Shown here piece by piece: positions 42,901-52,197 of a DNA stretch of 64,000 nt (positions are counted from its first letter, which is position 1; each line of letters starts with the position of its first letter). The notes below the pieces were generated by a model, which was not told where the DNA came from, did no database searches, and saw only the letters and a list, made by a program, of their open reading frames with translations. Origin of the DNA: Pigmentiphaga humi (GTDB lineage: Bacteria; Pseudomonadota; Gammaproteobacteria; Burkholderiales; Burkholderiaceae_B); assembly GCF_900606115.1 (NCBI RefSeq), contig NZ_UWPJ01000029.1:1-64000 (forward strand). The letters are read 5' to 3'. A program made the translations under genes and the position numbers.

Positions 42901-44799
42901 TTACTGCGGCCGATCCGGTTTTCCGCCTTCGGCGCCATGCTTGCCCGGGCCGCCCGCTCCGACGTACACCAGCGAATCGTGCAGGTTCTGCAATTCGGTG
43001 CGGAGGAATTCCGGCACATCGGAAAGCGGCTCGGGCTTGGCGCCTGCCCGGATCGCGCCGGACAGCGCCGCCAGCGCGCGGCCTACGCGTTGTTCGCCGT
43101 CCGGGCCGAGCAGGGTCCGGGCCATGGCGGGAGCGCCGGCGCCGGCATTCTCCAGCGACCAGCAAACGGAGAGAACACGGTAGGCGAGGCGCTGTGCCGC
43201 CACCACCGTGGGCCATGACCGTTCCGCCGCATCGCGGTGCCACGGCGTGGCTCCCACGCTGGCGTCATAGGCCTGCAGCAGGACGATGGTGCGGTGCTGG
43301 AGGTCGCGGCGCGCCCGCCGCGCGGCATTGGCGGTGACTTCGCCCGCGGCGGCATGGGCGAGGACCCGCTTCAGCGCCGCCAGCGTATTCACGAGTTCCT
43401 GGGGGATGCGCACCGCTATTGAGCGAGGCGACGTCAATGCCAGTATCGCGAGGCCGACGGCGCAGCCGATGAAGGTGTCCACGCCGCGCACCCACAGCAG
43501 GTGTCCGATGTCCGGAACCGGATGCCCGCCCGATGCGATGGTCAGCGCGGCGGCCGTGATGAACACGACGGCCAGCGCATAGTTGCGGATGACGACCATT
43601 TCGATGATGAATTGAAGAAGCATGAGCGTCATGACGAGCCACGGCCCTTCGGGATGGACGGCAAGAATCCCTCCCGCCAGCACCAGGCCGACGAGGGTGC
43701 CGCTCATTCTTTCGATGCCGCGCTGCAGGCTGCGCATCCAGTTGAGCCCCTGGTGCAGCATCAGGACGGCCGCCGCCATGGTCCAGTAGGCCCGCTCCAG
43801 CCCCAGCGCGGCGCCGATCAGGCCGGCGATGGCCGTGGCGACGCCGATGCGGGCGGCCGCCAGCAGGGCCGGCGACCACGGCCGCAGATTCTCCCACAGC
43901 GACTCCAGCACGCCATGATGGCCGAGCGGAACGTGGCGGGGATCGGTGGGCTCCTGCCGGGCCCGGGCATTTTTCGCCTGGACCGCAATCGACCGCGCCG
44001 TGCCGGCGGCGTCCGCGAGCGAGGCGCCGGCGGAGGCGGGAATGTTCAGGATGCCCGCGAAAAGCAGGTTCAATTCCCTATTGAGCGCGCGCAGGCGGCT
44101 CAGTACCCCGCTGGGGCGCGGCCGCGCGGGCTGGTAGGTCACCAGCAAGGTCCAGGCGTGATGCAGGGCCAGCGCGGCGGCGTGGCGGGCGCTGTCCTCG
44201 CCGGGTTTGCCGACCGTGTCGACAAAGCGCGCGATGGCCTGGGCCGCCGCTGCGACCGCCGTTCTTTCCGGCCCCCTGGGCCCGGCAAGCGCCCCGGCCA
44301 TATGGGCCAGCCAGGCGAACGCGCCGCCCGAGAAGACCAGGAGGCCGACCTGGGGAACGGTCAGATGGCTGATGGGCATGCCCGTGCCCGCGGCGCAGGC
44401 AAGCGCGAACATGTAGGCTCCCGGCGGCCCGATGCGCAGCGCATTGCACAGAAAGGTCGAAACCATGGCGATCACGACGATGGTCGGCACCACCATCGCC
44501 GGCATTCCGGCCGCCCAGACGCCGAGCATGACCGCTGCGGCGAAGGATGCCGCGACCACGGCAAGATGGATGGCGCGGTTCAGATACGGGCGATCGCCGC
44601 CGTAGAGCGACGTGAAGGCGCCGATGGTGGCCATGAGCCCCGCGGACACGTCGCCCGCGATCCAGCCCGTCAGAACCGGCACGCCCATGCACAGCGCGGC
44701 GCGTGCCGCGAAAGGCCACCGGCGGCCGGCAGGGCGCAATTTGAACAGCGCGGCCAGCTGAATGGCGGGCGCCGGCGGAGTGGAGGGAGTCGGGGGCAT
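42901..44799 (-). CDS. FUSC-family membrane exporter, AaeB/YccS-like
   Basis: A 632-residue inner-membrane protein with two sets of transmembrane helices (about residues 25-165 and 325-460) separated by a cytoplasmic helical domain. This is the fusaric acid resistance/aromatic acid exporter architecture. Distinctive segments are LTGWIAGDVSAGLMATIGAFTSLYGGDRPY and, in the second half, IAGLIGAALGLERAYWTMAAAVLMLHQGLNW. The usual partner adaptor (AaeA type) is not adjacent. The ATG at 44799 is preferred over an upstream TTG. It is convergent with the cys operon. Confidence 0.82.
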   Translation of the reverse strand: MPPTPSTPPAPAIQLAALFKLRPAGRRWPFAARAALCMGVPVLTGWIAGDVSAGLMATIGAFTSLYGGDRPYLNRAIHLAVVAASFAAAVMLGVWAAGMPAMVVPTIVVIAMVSTFLCNALRIGPPGAYMFALACAAGTGMPISHLTVPQVGLLVFSGGAFAWLAHMAGALAGPRGPERTAVAAAAQAIARFVDTVGKPGEDSARHAAALALHHAWTLLVTYQPARPRPSGVLSRLRALNRELNLLFAGILNIPASAGASLADAAGTARSIAVQAKNARARQEPTDPRHVPLGHHGVLESLWENLRPWSPALLAAARIGVATAIAGLIGAALGLERAYWTMAAAVLMLHQGLNWMRSLQRGIERMSGTLVGLVLAGGILAVHPEGPWLVMTLMLLQFIIEMVVIRNYALAVVFITAAALTIASGGHPVPDIGHLLWVRGVDTFIGCAVGLAILALTSPRSIAVRIPQELVNTLAALKRVLAHAAAGEVTANAARRARRDLQHRTIVLLQAYDASVGATPWHRDAAERSWPTVVAAQRLAYRVLSVCWSLENAGAGAPAMARTLLGPDGEQRVGRALAALSGAIRAGAKPEPLSDVPEFLRTELQNLHDSLVYVGAGGPGKHGAEGGKPDRPQ

Positions 44800-44993
44800 T
44801 CGAGACGTATTCAACGAAGTATGGATCGCAGGCGGCTACTATAGGCCTCCTTGCCAGGCGATTATAGGCACCCCGCCGGCTAGAAAGGTCCGCATACGGA
44901 ATCAAGCGCTGACGTCCCGGCTGCGATGGCGCCGGGGATGGCCTGGACGATGTCAGCCGGTCAGCCCGCTACGCCAAGCGATACCCTCGTTCG

Positions 44994-45845
44994 TCATATA
45001 TTGGTCTGCTCGGGCGGCACACCCGCCGGAAGCATGGCTGGCGCCGGGGCGCCGCCGCTCGCAAACGCTTCGCAGCCGGCCGCGTAGCACGTCATCGAAA
45101 TCGACCCCATGGTGTAGCCGCGGGCGAACGCGGTTGCCTTGCCTTCGCCCGCGGCTGCAAGCCCTGCAACATACAGGAGCGGGATGAAGTGTTCCGGCGT
45201 GGGGACTGCCCTCGAGAAATCCGGATGCTCGACCGATTTCAAGATTGCCGAGGGATCGGAGGACATCTGGTCGGCCACGGCGTCATCAAACCGCTCGGCC
45301 CAGTCAAACGCGGCCTCCCGCTGATCCCTCTGAACTCGCTTCAGGTTGTGCACCACATTGCCGCTGCCTATGATCATTACGCCCCGATCGCGCAAAGGCG
45401 CTAGCCTTGCCGCGAGTTCGACATGGTATTCCAGCGGCTTGAATGCATTGATCGACAACTGCACGACCGGCACATCGGCGTCCGGATAGATATGCGCAAG
45501 CACGCTCCAGGTGCCGTGGTCGAGTCCCCATTGGTCGTGGTCCAGGCCCACCCATTGAGGTTTGGCGGCCTCTACCACTTCCGCAGCCAGATCGGGCATT
45601 CCCGGCGCGGGATAGTCGACATCGAACAATTTCTGCGGAAAGCCGTAGAAATCATGGATGGTTCGCGGCTTGGCCATCGCCGTTACGGCCGTTGCTCCGA
45701 AGAACCAATGCGCCGAGATCACCAGCACGGCCCGCGGTCTTGGCAGGGCGAGGCCGATCTCGCGCCAGGCCCGCGTGTAGCGGTTTTCTTCCAAGGTATT
45801 CATCGGGCTGCCATGGCCGATGAATAAAACGGGGCTGGCACTCAT
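44994..45845 (-). CDS. ygiD: 4,5-DOPA dioxygenase extradiol-like (YgiD/LigB family)
   Basis: A 283-residue Zn- or Fe-dependent extradiol ring-cleavage-like enzyme. It has VLFIGHGSPMNTLEENRY with a metal His, AVLVISAHWFFGATAVT with the second His, and GLDHGTWSVLAHIYPDADVPVVQLSI typical of YgiD. The C-terminal GSGNVVHNLKRV carries a further His. E. coli YgiD opens L-DOPA at the 4,5 position. As the last gene of the GntR-led operon it could be the ring-opening step. Confidence 0.85.
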   Translation of the reverse strand: MSASPVLFIGHGSPMNTLEENRYTRAWREIGLALPRPRAVLVISAHWFFGATAVTAMAKPRTIHDFYGFPQKLFDVDYPAPGMPDLAAEVVEAAKPQWVGLDHDQWGLDHGTWSVLAHIYPDADVPVVQLSINAFKPLEYHVELAARLAPLRDRGVMIIGSGNVVHNLKRVQRDQREAAFDWAERFDDAVADQMSSDPSAILKSVEHPDFSRAVPTPEHFIPLLYVAGLAAAGEGKATAFARGYTMGSISMTCYAAGCEAFASGGAPAPAMLPAGVPPEQTNI

Positions 45846-45920
45846 GGCAGGCTCCTTGATTCGCGATTACAGGCCAAGCCGGCTTCATCCGTGATGCGTT
45901 GGTCGGCCCCGGTGCGCCAC

Positions 45921-46940
45921 TTATTCCGCCACCAGTACCAGCTTGCCCAGCGTGGAGCCGGCATCCAGCATCTCGTGCACCTGGCGTACCTCGGACAACG
46001 GGAAGGCCTGTGTCGGGGGCGCCTTGACCGCGCCCCGCGCCATCAGCGCGATGGCGTTTTCCATCAGCGCCCGCCGCAGGTCCCGATCCTCGTCGAAAGT
46101 ATGAATGGAAAAAGTCCGCACGGCCAGGCTTTTGCTCAGGTGCGCCCGCAGCTCCATGAAGACGTCGCCTGCCGGCGGTCCGCTCGCGATGTTGTATGAA
46201 ATCGCGGTACCGAGCGGCGCGAGCGAACGGATGCAGGCAATGAACAGTTCCCCGCCGACGTGGTCGAAGGCCAGGTCGACGCCGCGCCCGCCTGTGGCCG
46301 CCATGACCCGCTGCGGCAAGCCCGCCGGCTCGGCGTCCACCAGCGTCGTGACGCCGTAAGCCAGTGCATGGGCCTGCTTGGCGGGTGTCGAGGCGGTGCC
46401 GATGATCGTCATGCCGTGATGCGCGGCCAGTTGTACCAGTGCGGTCGCCACGCCGCCCGCAGCGCCCGGCACGAGAATGGAACGCACCGGCAGGCCGCCG
46501 TTGCTGTGCAGTAGCATGGCTTGCGCCAACTGCAGATTGCCCAGGCTGACCGCATCGGTATCGCTGACGCCGTCGGGCAATGCAAAGGGAGCCTGCTCGG
46601 GAATGGCGATGTACTGCGCATAGCATCCGCCGCGCGCGGGCAACTCGCGGGAGCTCACCAGCACCCGTTGGCCGATCCGCCCGGGGTCCACACCCTTGCC
46701 TACGGCCGCGATCCTGCCGCTCATCTCGTTGCCGGGTATGGCCGGCAGCGGCGGCATCCATTTGTAGATGCCCTTGCGGATGAGTACGTCGGGACCCCCC
46801 GCGCCTATGACGGCGGCGCGCACGAGCACCTCTCCCGGACCGCAAGCCGGCACCGGCAGTTCTACGAGATCGAGCGCATCGGGGCCGCCCGGCACGCGGA
46901 CCTGAACTGCGCGCATCAGCGCTGGGATCGCGGCGTTCAT
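45921..46940 (-). CDS. Zinc-type (MDR) quinone oxidoreductase-like alcohol dehydrogenase family protein
   Basis: A 339-residue medium-chain reductase with the GroES-like domain (PGGPDALDLVELPVPACGPGEVLVR) and nucleotide-binding LVPGAAGGVATALVQLAAHHGMTIIG, close to the quinone oxidoreductase (QOR) subgroup that lacks structural zinc. The product may reduce an enone or quinone with NADPH. Its ATG follows the DUF1185 stop directly (TGAATG), which implies translational coupling. Confidence 0.85.
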   Translation of the reverse strand: MNAAIPALMRAVQVRVPGGPDALDLVELPVPACGPGEVLVRAAVIGAGGPDVLIRKGIYKWMPPLPAIPGNEMSGRIAAVGKGVDPGRIGQRVLVSSRELPARGGCYAQYIAIPEQAPFALPDGVSDTDAVSLGNLQLAQAMLLHSNGGLPVRSILVPGAAGGVATALVQLAAHHGMTIIGTASTPAKQAHALAYGVTTLVDAEPAGLPQRVMAATGGRGVDLAFDHVGGELFIACIRSLAPLGTAISYNIASGPPAGDVFMELRAHLSKSLAVRTFSIHTFDEDRDLRRALMENAIALMARGAVKAPPTQAFPLSEVRQVHEMLDAGSTLGKLVLVAE

Positions 46941-47519
46941 TCAGCGCTGCCCGTCATGAACCGATACCTGATCCTTGGTCAGGCCGCCCACGCGCGCATG
47001 AATGCGGCCGCCGGTTCCCATCATCAGCGCGAACAGGATCTCGTTGGGGCGCGGGGCGTCCTGGATGCCTATCTCCATGCTGTTGTAGTGGCTGCGTACG
47101 TACGACGCATGAATGTAGTGCAGCGGCACCATCAGGCGATATCCCGCTGAGGCGACGGCCTTGGAGGCGGGAACCATCGCCTTCGGTTCGCCCAGCACCT
47201 CGCGCATGGCCCAGCCGCCCGCTTCGTGCCAGACAGCGCCATGCTCCACTTCGCCGTTGACGCCGACGATGGCTGCCTTGCTGTAGACCTCCACCTCGTC
47301 ACGGCCCAGCGTATCGACCAGTTCCCGGGCCAGCAGCGTGCCCAACGAGCGCAGCTCGGCCATGAAGGGCATCAGGTCGGGTTCATAGCGTCCCGCATAG
47401 GGATTGCGGATCACCGCGCACGACGCCGCCATCTTCAGCGGCTGGGCGGGCGCGGGCCCGCCCTCGTGGTAGATGGTCTCGATGGTGAGACTGCGCTTGC
47501 GGATTTCGATCAGGGACAT
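46941..47519 (-). CDS. Amino acid synthesis family protein (DUF1185)
   Basis: A 192-residue member of the AA_synth family (PF06684), which occurs in catabolic clusters of proteobacteria and has no settled enzymatic role. Conserved segments seen are AASCAVIRNPYAGRYEPDLMPF, LAREELV-like LARELVDTLGRDEVEVYSKAAIVG, and the His-rich WHEAGGWAMREVLGEPKAMVP. It lies between the Bug receptor, 7 bases upstream, and the oxidoreductase. Function by context: one step in the GntR-operon pathway. Confidence 0.85.
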   Translation of the reverse strand: MSLIEIRKRSLTIETIYHEGGPAPAQPLKMAASCAVIRNPYAGRYEPDLMPFMAELRSLGTLLARELVDTLGRDEVEVYSKAAIVGVNGEVEHGAVWHEAGGWAMREVLGEPKAMVPASKAVASAGYRLMVPLHYIHASYVRSHYNSMEIGIQDAPRPNEILFALMMGTGGRIHARVGGLTKDQVSVHDGQR

Positions 47520-47526
47520 GGTTGGC

Positions 47527-48507
47527 TCACTGCTTGGGAATGTTGGCTTCGTTGACGATGGCTACCCATTTCTTGAGTTCGGCGCTCACCATCGACGTCA
47601 TTTCTTCCGGCGTGCTGCCGCGGACTTCGCCGCCCATGTCGGCCAGGCGGGCGCGCACTTCAGGCACCTGGAGGGCCTTGAGCGCGGCCTCGCGCAGCCG
47701 GTTCACCACCGCGTGGGGCGTGCCGGCGGGCGCCATCAAACCGGCCCATGACGTGACATCGTAACCGGGCACGCCTTGCTCGGCGATGGTCGGCACCTCG
47801 GGCATCAGGCTCCAGCGCTGCGCGCCGCTGACCGCCAGCGCCCGCAGCTTGCCCGCCTTGATGTTGGCCATGACCGCGGTGGGCGGCGCGATGACGAGCG
47901 GCACATCGCCGCTGAGCAGCGCGGTGAGCGACGCGGCATCGCCGCGGTACGGCACGTGCAGCATGCTCGCCTTCGACATCTTGACGAGCAGTTCTCCCGC
48001 CAGATGATGCGTGGATCCGATGCCGGCCGTGCCATACGAGATCGCGCTCGGATCGGCGCGCGCCGCTTTCAGTACGTCTGCCAGGCTTTGGTAGGATGAG
48101 TCGGCGCGCACCACCAGCAGAAACGGAAAGAAGGTCAGCGTCGAGACCATCTGAAAGTCATCGACGGTCTGGTAGTTGAGCTTGGAGTAGAGCGCGCCCG
48201 CTACGGCATGGCCACCGGTTGCCAGCAGCAGCGTGTAGCCGTCAGGCCTGGCGCGGGCCACGGTCGTCGCCGCGATGGTTCCGCCCGCCCCGGCCTGCGC
48301 TTCGACGACGAAGGGCTGGCCAAGGGTCTTGGCCATCTCGGTGCCGACCACACGGGCGATGGCGTCGGCATTGCCGCCCGCCGCAAACCCCTGGTAGATC
48401 TTGATGGGCCGATCCGGGAACTGCTCGGACTTCGCGGGCAAGCAAACGACGGCCAGGGCCGCGCCTGCAGCAAGTAGGATCTTGCGTCGCATAATCGTTG
48501 TCTCCAT
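47527..48507 (-). CDS. Bug-type tripartite tricarboxylate transporter receptor
   Basis: A 326-residue receptor (321 if translation starts at the second ATG, 48492). The leader MRRKILLAAGAALAVVCLPAK precedes FPDRPIKIYQGFAAGGNADA, VEAQAGAGGTIAATTV and DGYTLLLATGG. It is the fourth gene of the GntR-led run. Compared with the other Bugs, its first loop reads QGFAAGG rather than VPxxPGG, hinting at a different ligand. Confidence 0.88.
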   Translation of the reverse strand: METTIMRRKILLAAGAALAVVCLPAKSEQFPDRPIKIYQGFAAGGNADAIARVVGTEMAKTLGQPFVVEAQAGAGGTIAATTVARARPDGYTLLLATGGHAVAGALYSKLNYQTVDDFQMVSTLTFFPFLLVVRADSSYQSLADVLKAARADPSAISYGTAGIGSTHHLAGELLVKMSKASMLHVPYRGDAASLTALLSGDVPLVIAPPTAVMANIKAGKLRALAVSGAQRWSLMPEVPTIAEQGVPGYDVTSWAGLMAPAGTPHAVVNRLREAALKALQVPEVRARLADMGGEVRGSTPEEMTSMVSAELKKWVAIVNEANIPKQ

Positions 48508-48580
48508 TCCAGTTTGGTGAACGACGGCTCGGGCGGCCGCTCGCCATCCGGCCGCCGTGGGCCGGATGGGAACTACGGGT

Positions 48581-49444
48581 TCAGCTTTGCTGCACGATGG
48601 GATTGGCGAGAATCCCCACTGCCTCGATCTCGACCTCGCACACGTCGCCCGGTTTCATGAAACGCGGCGGCTTGCGGCTCCAGCCCACTCCGGCCGGCGT
48701 GCCGGTGACGATCACGTCGCCGGGCGTCAGCGTGAAGATGGTCGACGCATAATTGATCAGCTTCTGGATGCTGAAGATCATGTGTCCCGTATGGCTGGAC
48801 TGCATTACCTCGCCGTTCAAGCGGGTCTCGAGCTTGAGCTGGCGTCCCGGTTCGATTTCGTCTGCGGTCACCATCCAGGGGCCGAAACCGCCTGTGGATT
48901 CGAAGTTTTTCCCCGACGCGATCTGCTTGGCGTGGAACTGCCATTCGCGCACGCTGCCATCGTTGTAGCAGGCGTACCCGGCTACGTGATCGAACGCCTT
49001 GGACTCGGGAATATCGCGGCCTCCTGCGCCTATGATGACGGCGAGCTCGCCTTCCCAATCGAGCGAATCCGACACGCGCGGACGCACGATGGGCGCGTTG
49101 TGCGCGGTCTGCGAGCGCCAGACGCGCAGGAAGATGGGCGGTTCTTCCGACAGATCGCGCTGCATGCCGGCCGCCAGCACTTCCTGGTGATGGTCCATGT
49201 AGTTGCGGACCGCGCAAATGATCTTTTCCGGTTTGGTGATCACGGGCAGATAAGTAATGTCCGACAGCTTGGCCGCCGTATCCAGGCCAGCGACATGCTG
49301 CGCAGCCTGCTTGTAGTCGCCGGAAGCGATGTAGTCGGCCAGCGTGGCCTGGTGCGGACGGGCCTTGCCCAGGTCGACCACGCCGTCACCGACGACGGCG
49401 CCCCAGGTCTCGCGGCCCTGATGGATGAATGACAGCAGTTTCAT
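48581..49444 (-). CDS. FAH-family hydrolase/isomerase
   Basis: A 287-residue paralogue of the protein at 13055. It has KIICAVRNYMDHHQEVL, PIVRPRVSDSLDWEGELAVIIGAGGR with the Glu metal ligand, FGPWMVTADEIEPG, and TPGDVIVTGTPAGVGWSRKP. Following a VOC gene by 21 bases, it likely acts after ring opening as hydrolase, isomerase or decarboxylase of a 2-oxo acid. Its precise reaction is undecided. Confidence 0.86.
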   Translation of the reverse strand: MKLLSFIHQGRETWGAVVGDGVVDLGKARPHQATLADYIASGDYKQAAQHVAGLDTAAKLSDITYLPVITKPEKIICAVRNYMDHHQEVLAAGMQRDLSEEPPIFLRVWRSQTAHNAPIVRPRVSDSLDWEGELAVIIGAGGRDIPESKAFDHVAGYACYNDGSVREWQFHAKQIASGKNFESTGGFGPWMVTADEIEPGRQLKLETRLNGEVMQSSHTGHMIFSIQKLINYASTIFTLTPGDVIVTGTPAGVGWSRKPPRFMKPGDVCEVEIEAVGILANPIVQQS

Positions 49445-49465
49445 GAGGTCTCCAGCGGAAGAAAA

Positions 49466-50041
49466 TCAATGGGGGTCAGACGGGTCGGCCGGCGTCGCGA
49501 ACTCCGACCTGGCGAGGAACCTGGCCTGCCATTCGGCCAGCGGCATGAACGTGGGATCCCGGCGGCAGATGGCCTCGGTTTCGCGCATGATCGTCTCGTC
49601 GTCCTGGCTCAGGTCGAGCGGGTCGCCATGGGGCTGCGCCACATAGAAGGGCGTGTCCACGTAGATCTCGACCGTGTTGCCTTCCGGGTCGCGCATGTAC
49701 ACCGACAGCGCATTGCCATGGTTCAGTCCCTTCAGTTCGGTCGCGCCGCGCGCCTGGGCGCGATGCGCAACGTCGCGCAGGTGCTGGATGCTCGGTACCG
49801 CGAACGAAATCTGCATGACCGTGCTGAAGGTCGCTTCCGGCGGGCGGCCCGAAGCCAATACCAATTGATGGTGCTGGTCGGGACTGGCGCTGGTAAAGAC
49901 CAGCTGATTCTTGAAGGTGCGGCCCACGCCGCGATCGGTGATCGTGAGATCGAAGGTCTCGGTGTAGAACGCGACCATTTTCTCGAGATCCGTGACGAAG
50001 ATGCCGAAGTGTGACGGAGTCGGTCGCTGGACCTTGAGCAT
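49466..50041 (-). CDS. VOC-superfamily (glyoxalase/extradiol dioxygenase fold) protein
   Basis: A 191-residue protein with paired betaalphabetabetabeta modules. THe first begins PSHFGIFVTDLEKMVAFYTETFDL with a metal His, and the second contains GNALSVYMRDPEGNTVEIYVDTPFYVAQPHGDPLDL with a Glu ligand. The C-terminal part resembles catechol 2,3-dioxygenase-type biphenyl enzymes in layout. The ATG at 50041 gives the family start. It directly follows the GntR regulator by 52 bases and could be the ring-cleaving enzyme of the operon. Confidence 0.82.
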   Translation of the reverse strand: MLKVQRPTPSHFGIFVTDLEKMVAFYTETFDLTITDRGVGRTFKNQLVFTSASPDQHHQLVLASGRPPEATFSTVMQISFAVPSIQHLRDVAHRAQARGATELKGLNHGNALSVYMRDPEGNTVEIYVDTPFYVAQPHGDPLDLSQDDETIMRETEAICRRDPTFMPLAEWQARFLARSEFATPADPSDPH

Positions 50042-50093
50042 GGGCTTCTCCAATCGGATGAATGATTCGATCACTGCCTCTGCAGGCTGCCGT

Positions 50094-50786
50094 TCAAGCA
50101 CCCTGGATGCGTTTGAACGCCGCCTGGACATTGCGCTGCGTGCTCAGGATGTGTTCTTCCAGCAATGCGCAGACGGTCTCGACATCGCGGCGCAATGCGA
50201 TGTCCATGATCTTGCGGTGTTCGTTCGACTTGCGGCGCTTGGCCTCGCGAAAGCGCGCGGAGTACCGCCGATAGCGCTCGGCCTGGTCGAACAGGCTGGC
50301 GCTCCAGACCCGCTGCCGTTCGGAGGGACAGGCTGCCAGCAGAGAGAGGTGGAAGGCGCGATGCAGGCCCGCCCATTCATCGTCGAGCGCGACCGGCCCG
50401 TCGCTCAGGCGGGCCTCGATGCGTTCGAGCCGGTGATAGCACGCAACGACCGCCGCTTCCCAGGCATCGTCGCCCCGCACGACGGATTCCCGCAACGCCG
50501 GGACCTCGATCATCAAGCGCATGTGCGTGATGTCGGCGAGATCCTCGAGCGAAATCGGGGCCACGCGAAAGCCGCGGCGTTCGTCGGCGCGTATGAGCCC
50601 TTCCTGTGCAAGGCGGCTCAGCGCCTCGCGCAACGGGCTGCTCGAAAACCCGTAGGTTTTCTGGAGTTCGTCGATCTTGAGCTTGGCGCCGGCGGGAAAT
50701 TCGCCGGTCAGCACACCGTGACGCAACCTGGAAAAGGCTTGCTCCACCAAGGTCGACTCTTTCTTGATCTCATCGATATTGTGCAT
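50094..50786 (-). CDS. GntR-family regulator, FCD subfamily
   Basis: About 230 residues. An N-terminal winged HTH (AFSRLRHGVLTGEFPAGAKLKIDELQKTYGFSSSPLREALSRLAQEG) is followed by an all-helical FCD domain with metal-binding His/Asp candidates in DDEWAGLHRAFHLSLLAAC and SNEHRKIMDIALRRD. ATGs at 50804 and 50834 are alternative starts. It is the first gene of the minus-strand operon and is divergent from the Bug-amidase pair, so it probably controls both. Confidence 0.88.
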   Translation of the reverse strand: MHNIDEIKKESTLVEQAFSRLRHGVLTGEFPAGAKLKIDELQKTYGFSSSPLREALSRLAQEGLIRADERRGFRVAPISLEDLADITHMRLMIEVPALRESVVRGDDAWEAAVVACYHRLERIEARLSDGPVALDDEWAGLHRAFHLSLLAACPSERQRVWSASLFDQAERYRRYSARFREAKRRKSNEHRKIMDIALRRDVETVCALLEEHILSTQRNVQAAFKRIQGA

Positions 50787-51224
50787 GGGAAGAATTTTAT
50801 GCATAAAAAAAGAATGTGGGAATAGCGCCTTCATCAGGATCAACCCTTAATGCACGATATTAATTTTGTGCACAATTTTCGCGCCTCAGACCGACGCCCG
50901 AGCCTGTTCGATCCAGCCGGGAGCGCCGTGAGGCTGCGAGCTTTGCGAATGTGCTTGAACCGTTTGGTGTGGGCATCGTCCGCAACGGCGGTCACGGATA
51001 TCAGGAAATTCTTATGTTTCTCGGTTTTATTGCGCTCGAGAGCCGTTCTATTTTCGGCGGAGCTTCATTGGAAATATAAGAGTTTGCTTATGATAGGCGC
51101 GGAAAAAACAATCATCGGCATCCCCCCGAAGACGAATAATGGCGGCGACGGACGAGCACGGATCCACCGTGCGAGAGCGCGTCATCCCGCGCTCGAATTC
51201 CAATAACAGAAATGGAGACATGCA
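50787..51224. promoter_or_regulatory. Divergent GntR/Bug intergenic region
   Basis: No convincing gene. This is the most AT-rich noncoding stretch on the left side of the tRNA-Gly site. TTGTGCACAA (50866-50875) is a perfect 10-bp palindrome that fits the tTGT..ACAa pattern of FCD-type GntR operators. A GGAGA Shine-Dalgarno lies before the Bug ATG. Two promoters facing apart are expected. Confidence 0.5.
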
Positions 51225-52193
51225 ATGCGCTTTTGGCATCCTTTTGCCGCTCTGTGCCTGATGGCCGGCTCTCTGGTCAACGTCGCCCATGCCCAAGACA
51301 GCTATCCGAGCCGCCCGGTCCGCATCGTGGTCGGCTTCCCGCCGGGCGGGCCCACCGACGTCGCCGCGCGGATCATTGCCGAGGGCTTGCAGAAAGCGCT
51401 CAAGCAGACTTTCATCGTCGAGAACCGGACAGGCGCCAGCGGCGGCATCGGCGCCCAGTATGTGGCCAAGGCCGCTCCCGATGGCTATACCTTGCTGGTC
51501 GCGGCCAATGCGCTGACGCTGAACGCGCTGACCACGCCGAACGCTGGCTACGACCCCGACAAGGACTTCGTGCCGATCGCCCTGATGGCCACGCAGGCCA
51601 ACGCGGTGGTGGTCCACCCCGGCCTGCCCGTCAAGAACCTGGAGGACCTGCACAAACTGGCGAAGAAAGGCGGACTCTCGTTCGCCACTTCCGGGCAGGG
51701 AACCTCGTCGCAAATGATCGGGATGTACCTGTTCAACGCGCTCTGGAAGAGCGATATGGCGGCGGTGCCCTATCGCGGAGCCGGCCCGGCGGACATCGCG
51801 GTCGCATCGGGCGAACCCCCCGTCGGCTTCACCACGATCGGAGGCGCCTACAACATGCAGCAGGCCGGACGCATGAAGATCCTCGCGCTGGGCAACGACA
51901 AGCGCATGCCCATCCTGCCCGATGTGCCGACGATGGCGGAACTCGGTTACGACAACTTCAGCGCTTCATGGACGGTGTTGTTCGCGCCCGTGGGCACGCC
52001 GGCACCCATGGTCGAGAAGTTGAATGCCACCGTCAACCAGCTCTTGAAGGACCCGGCCTTGCGCCAGAAATTCGCCGTGCAATCCATGGACGTCGCCGCC
52101 CCGCTGAACCCGAAGGAAGTCGGCGCCTACATGCAGCGTGAGTCCGCCACGTGGAAAAAGCTGGTCGACGCGACCGGCGCCGGGGTGAAATAA
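51225..52193 (+). CDS. Bug-type tripartite tricarboxylate transporter receptor
   Basis: A 322-residue receptor with leader MRFWHPFAALCLMAGSLVNV, cleavage near VAHAQ, then YPSRPVRIVVGFPPGGPTDV, VENRTGASGGIGAQYV and DGYTLLVAANAL. The amidase gene begins four bases after its stop. It is divergent from the GntR gene and probably imports the amide or its acid. Confidence 0.9.
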   Translation: MRFWHPFAALCLMAGSLVNVAHAQDSYPSRPVRIVVGFPPGGPTDVAARIIAEGLQKALKQTFIVENRTGASGGIGAQYVAKAAPDGYTLLVAANALTLNALTTPNAGYDPDKDFVPIALMATQANAVVVHPGLPVKNLEDLHKLAKKGGLSFATSGQGTSSQMIGMYLFNALWKSDMAAVPYRGAGPADIAVASGEPPVGFTTIGGAYNMQQAGRMKILALGNDKRMPILPDVPTMAELGYDNFSASWTVLFAPVGTPAPMVEKLNATVNQLLKDPALRQKFAVQSMDVAAPLNPKEVGAYMQRESATWKKLVDATGAGVK

Positions 52194-52197
52194 GACC

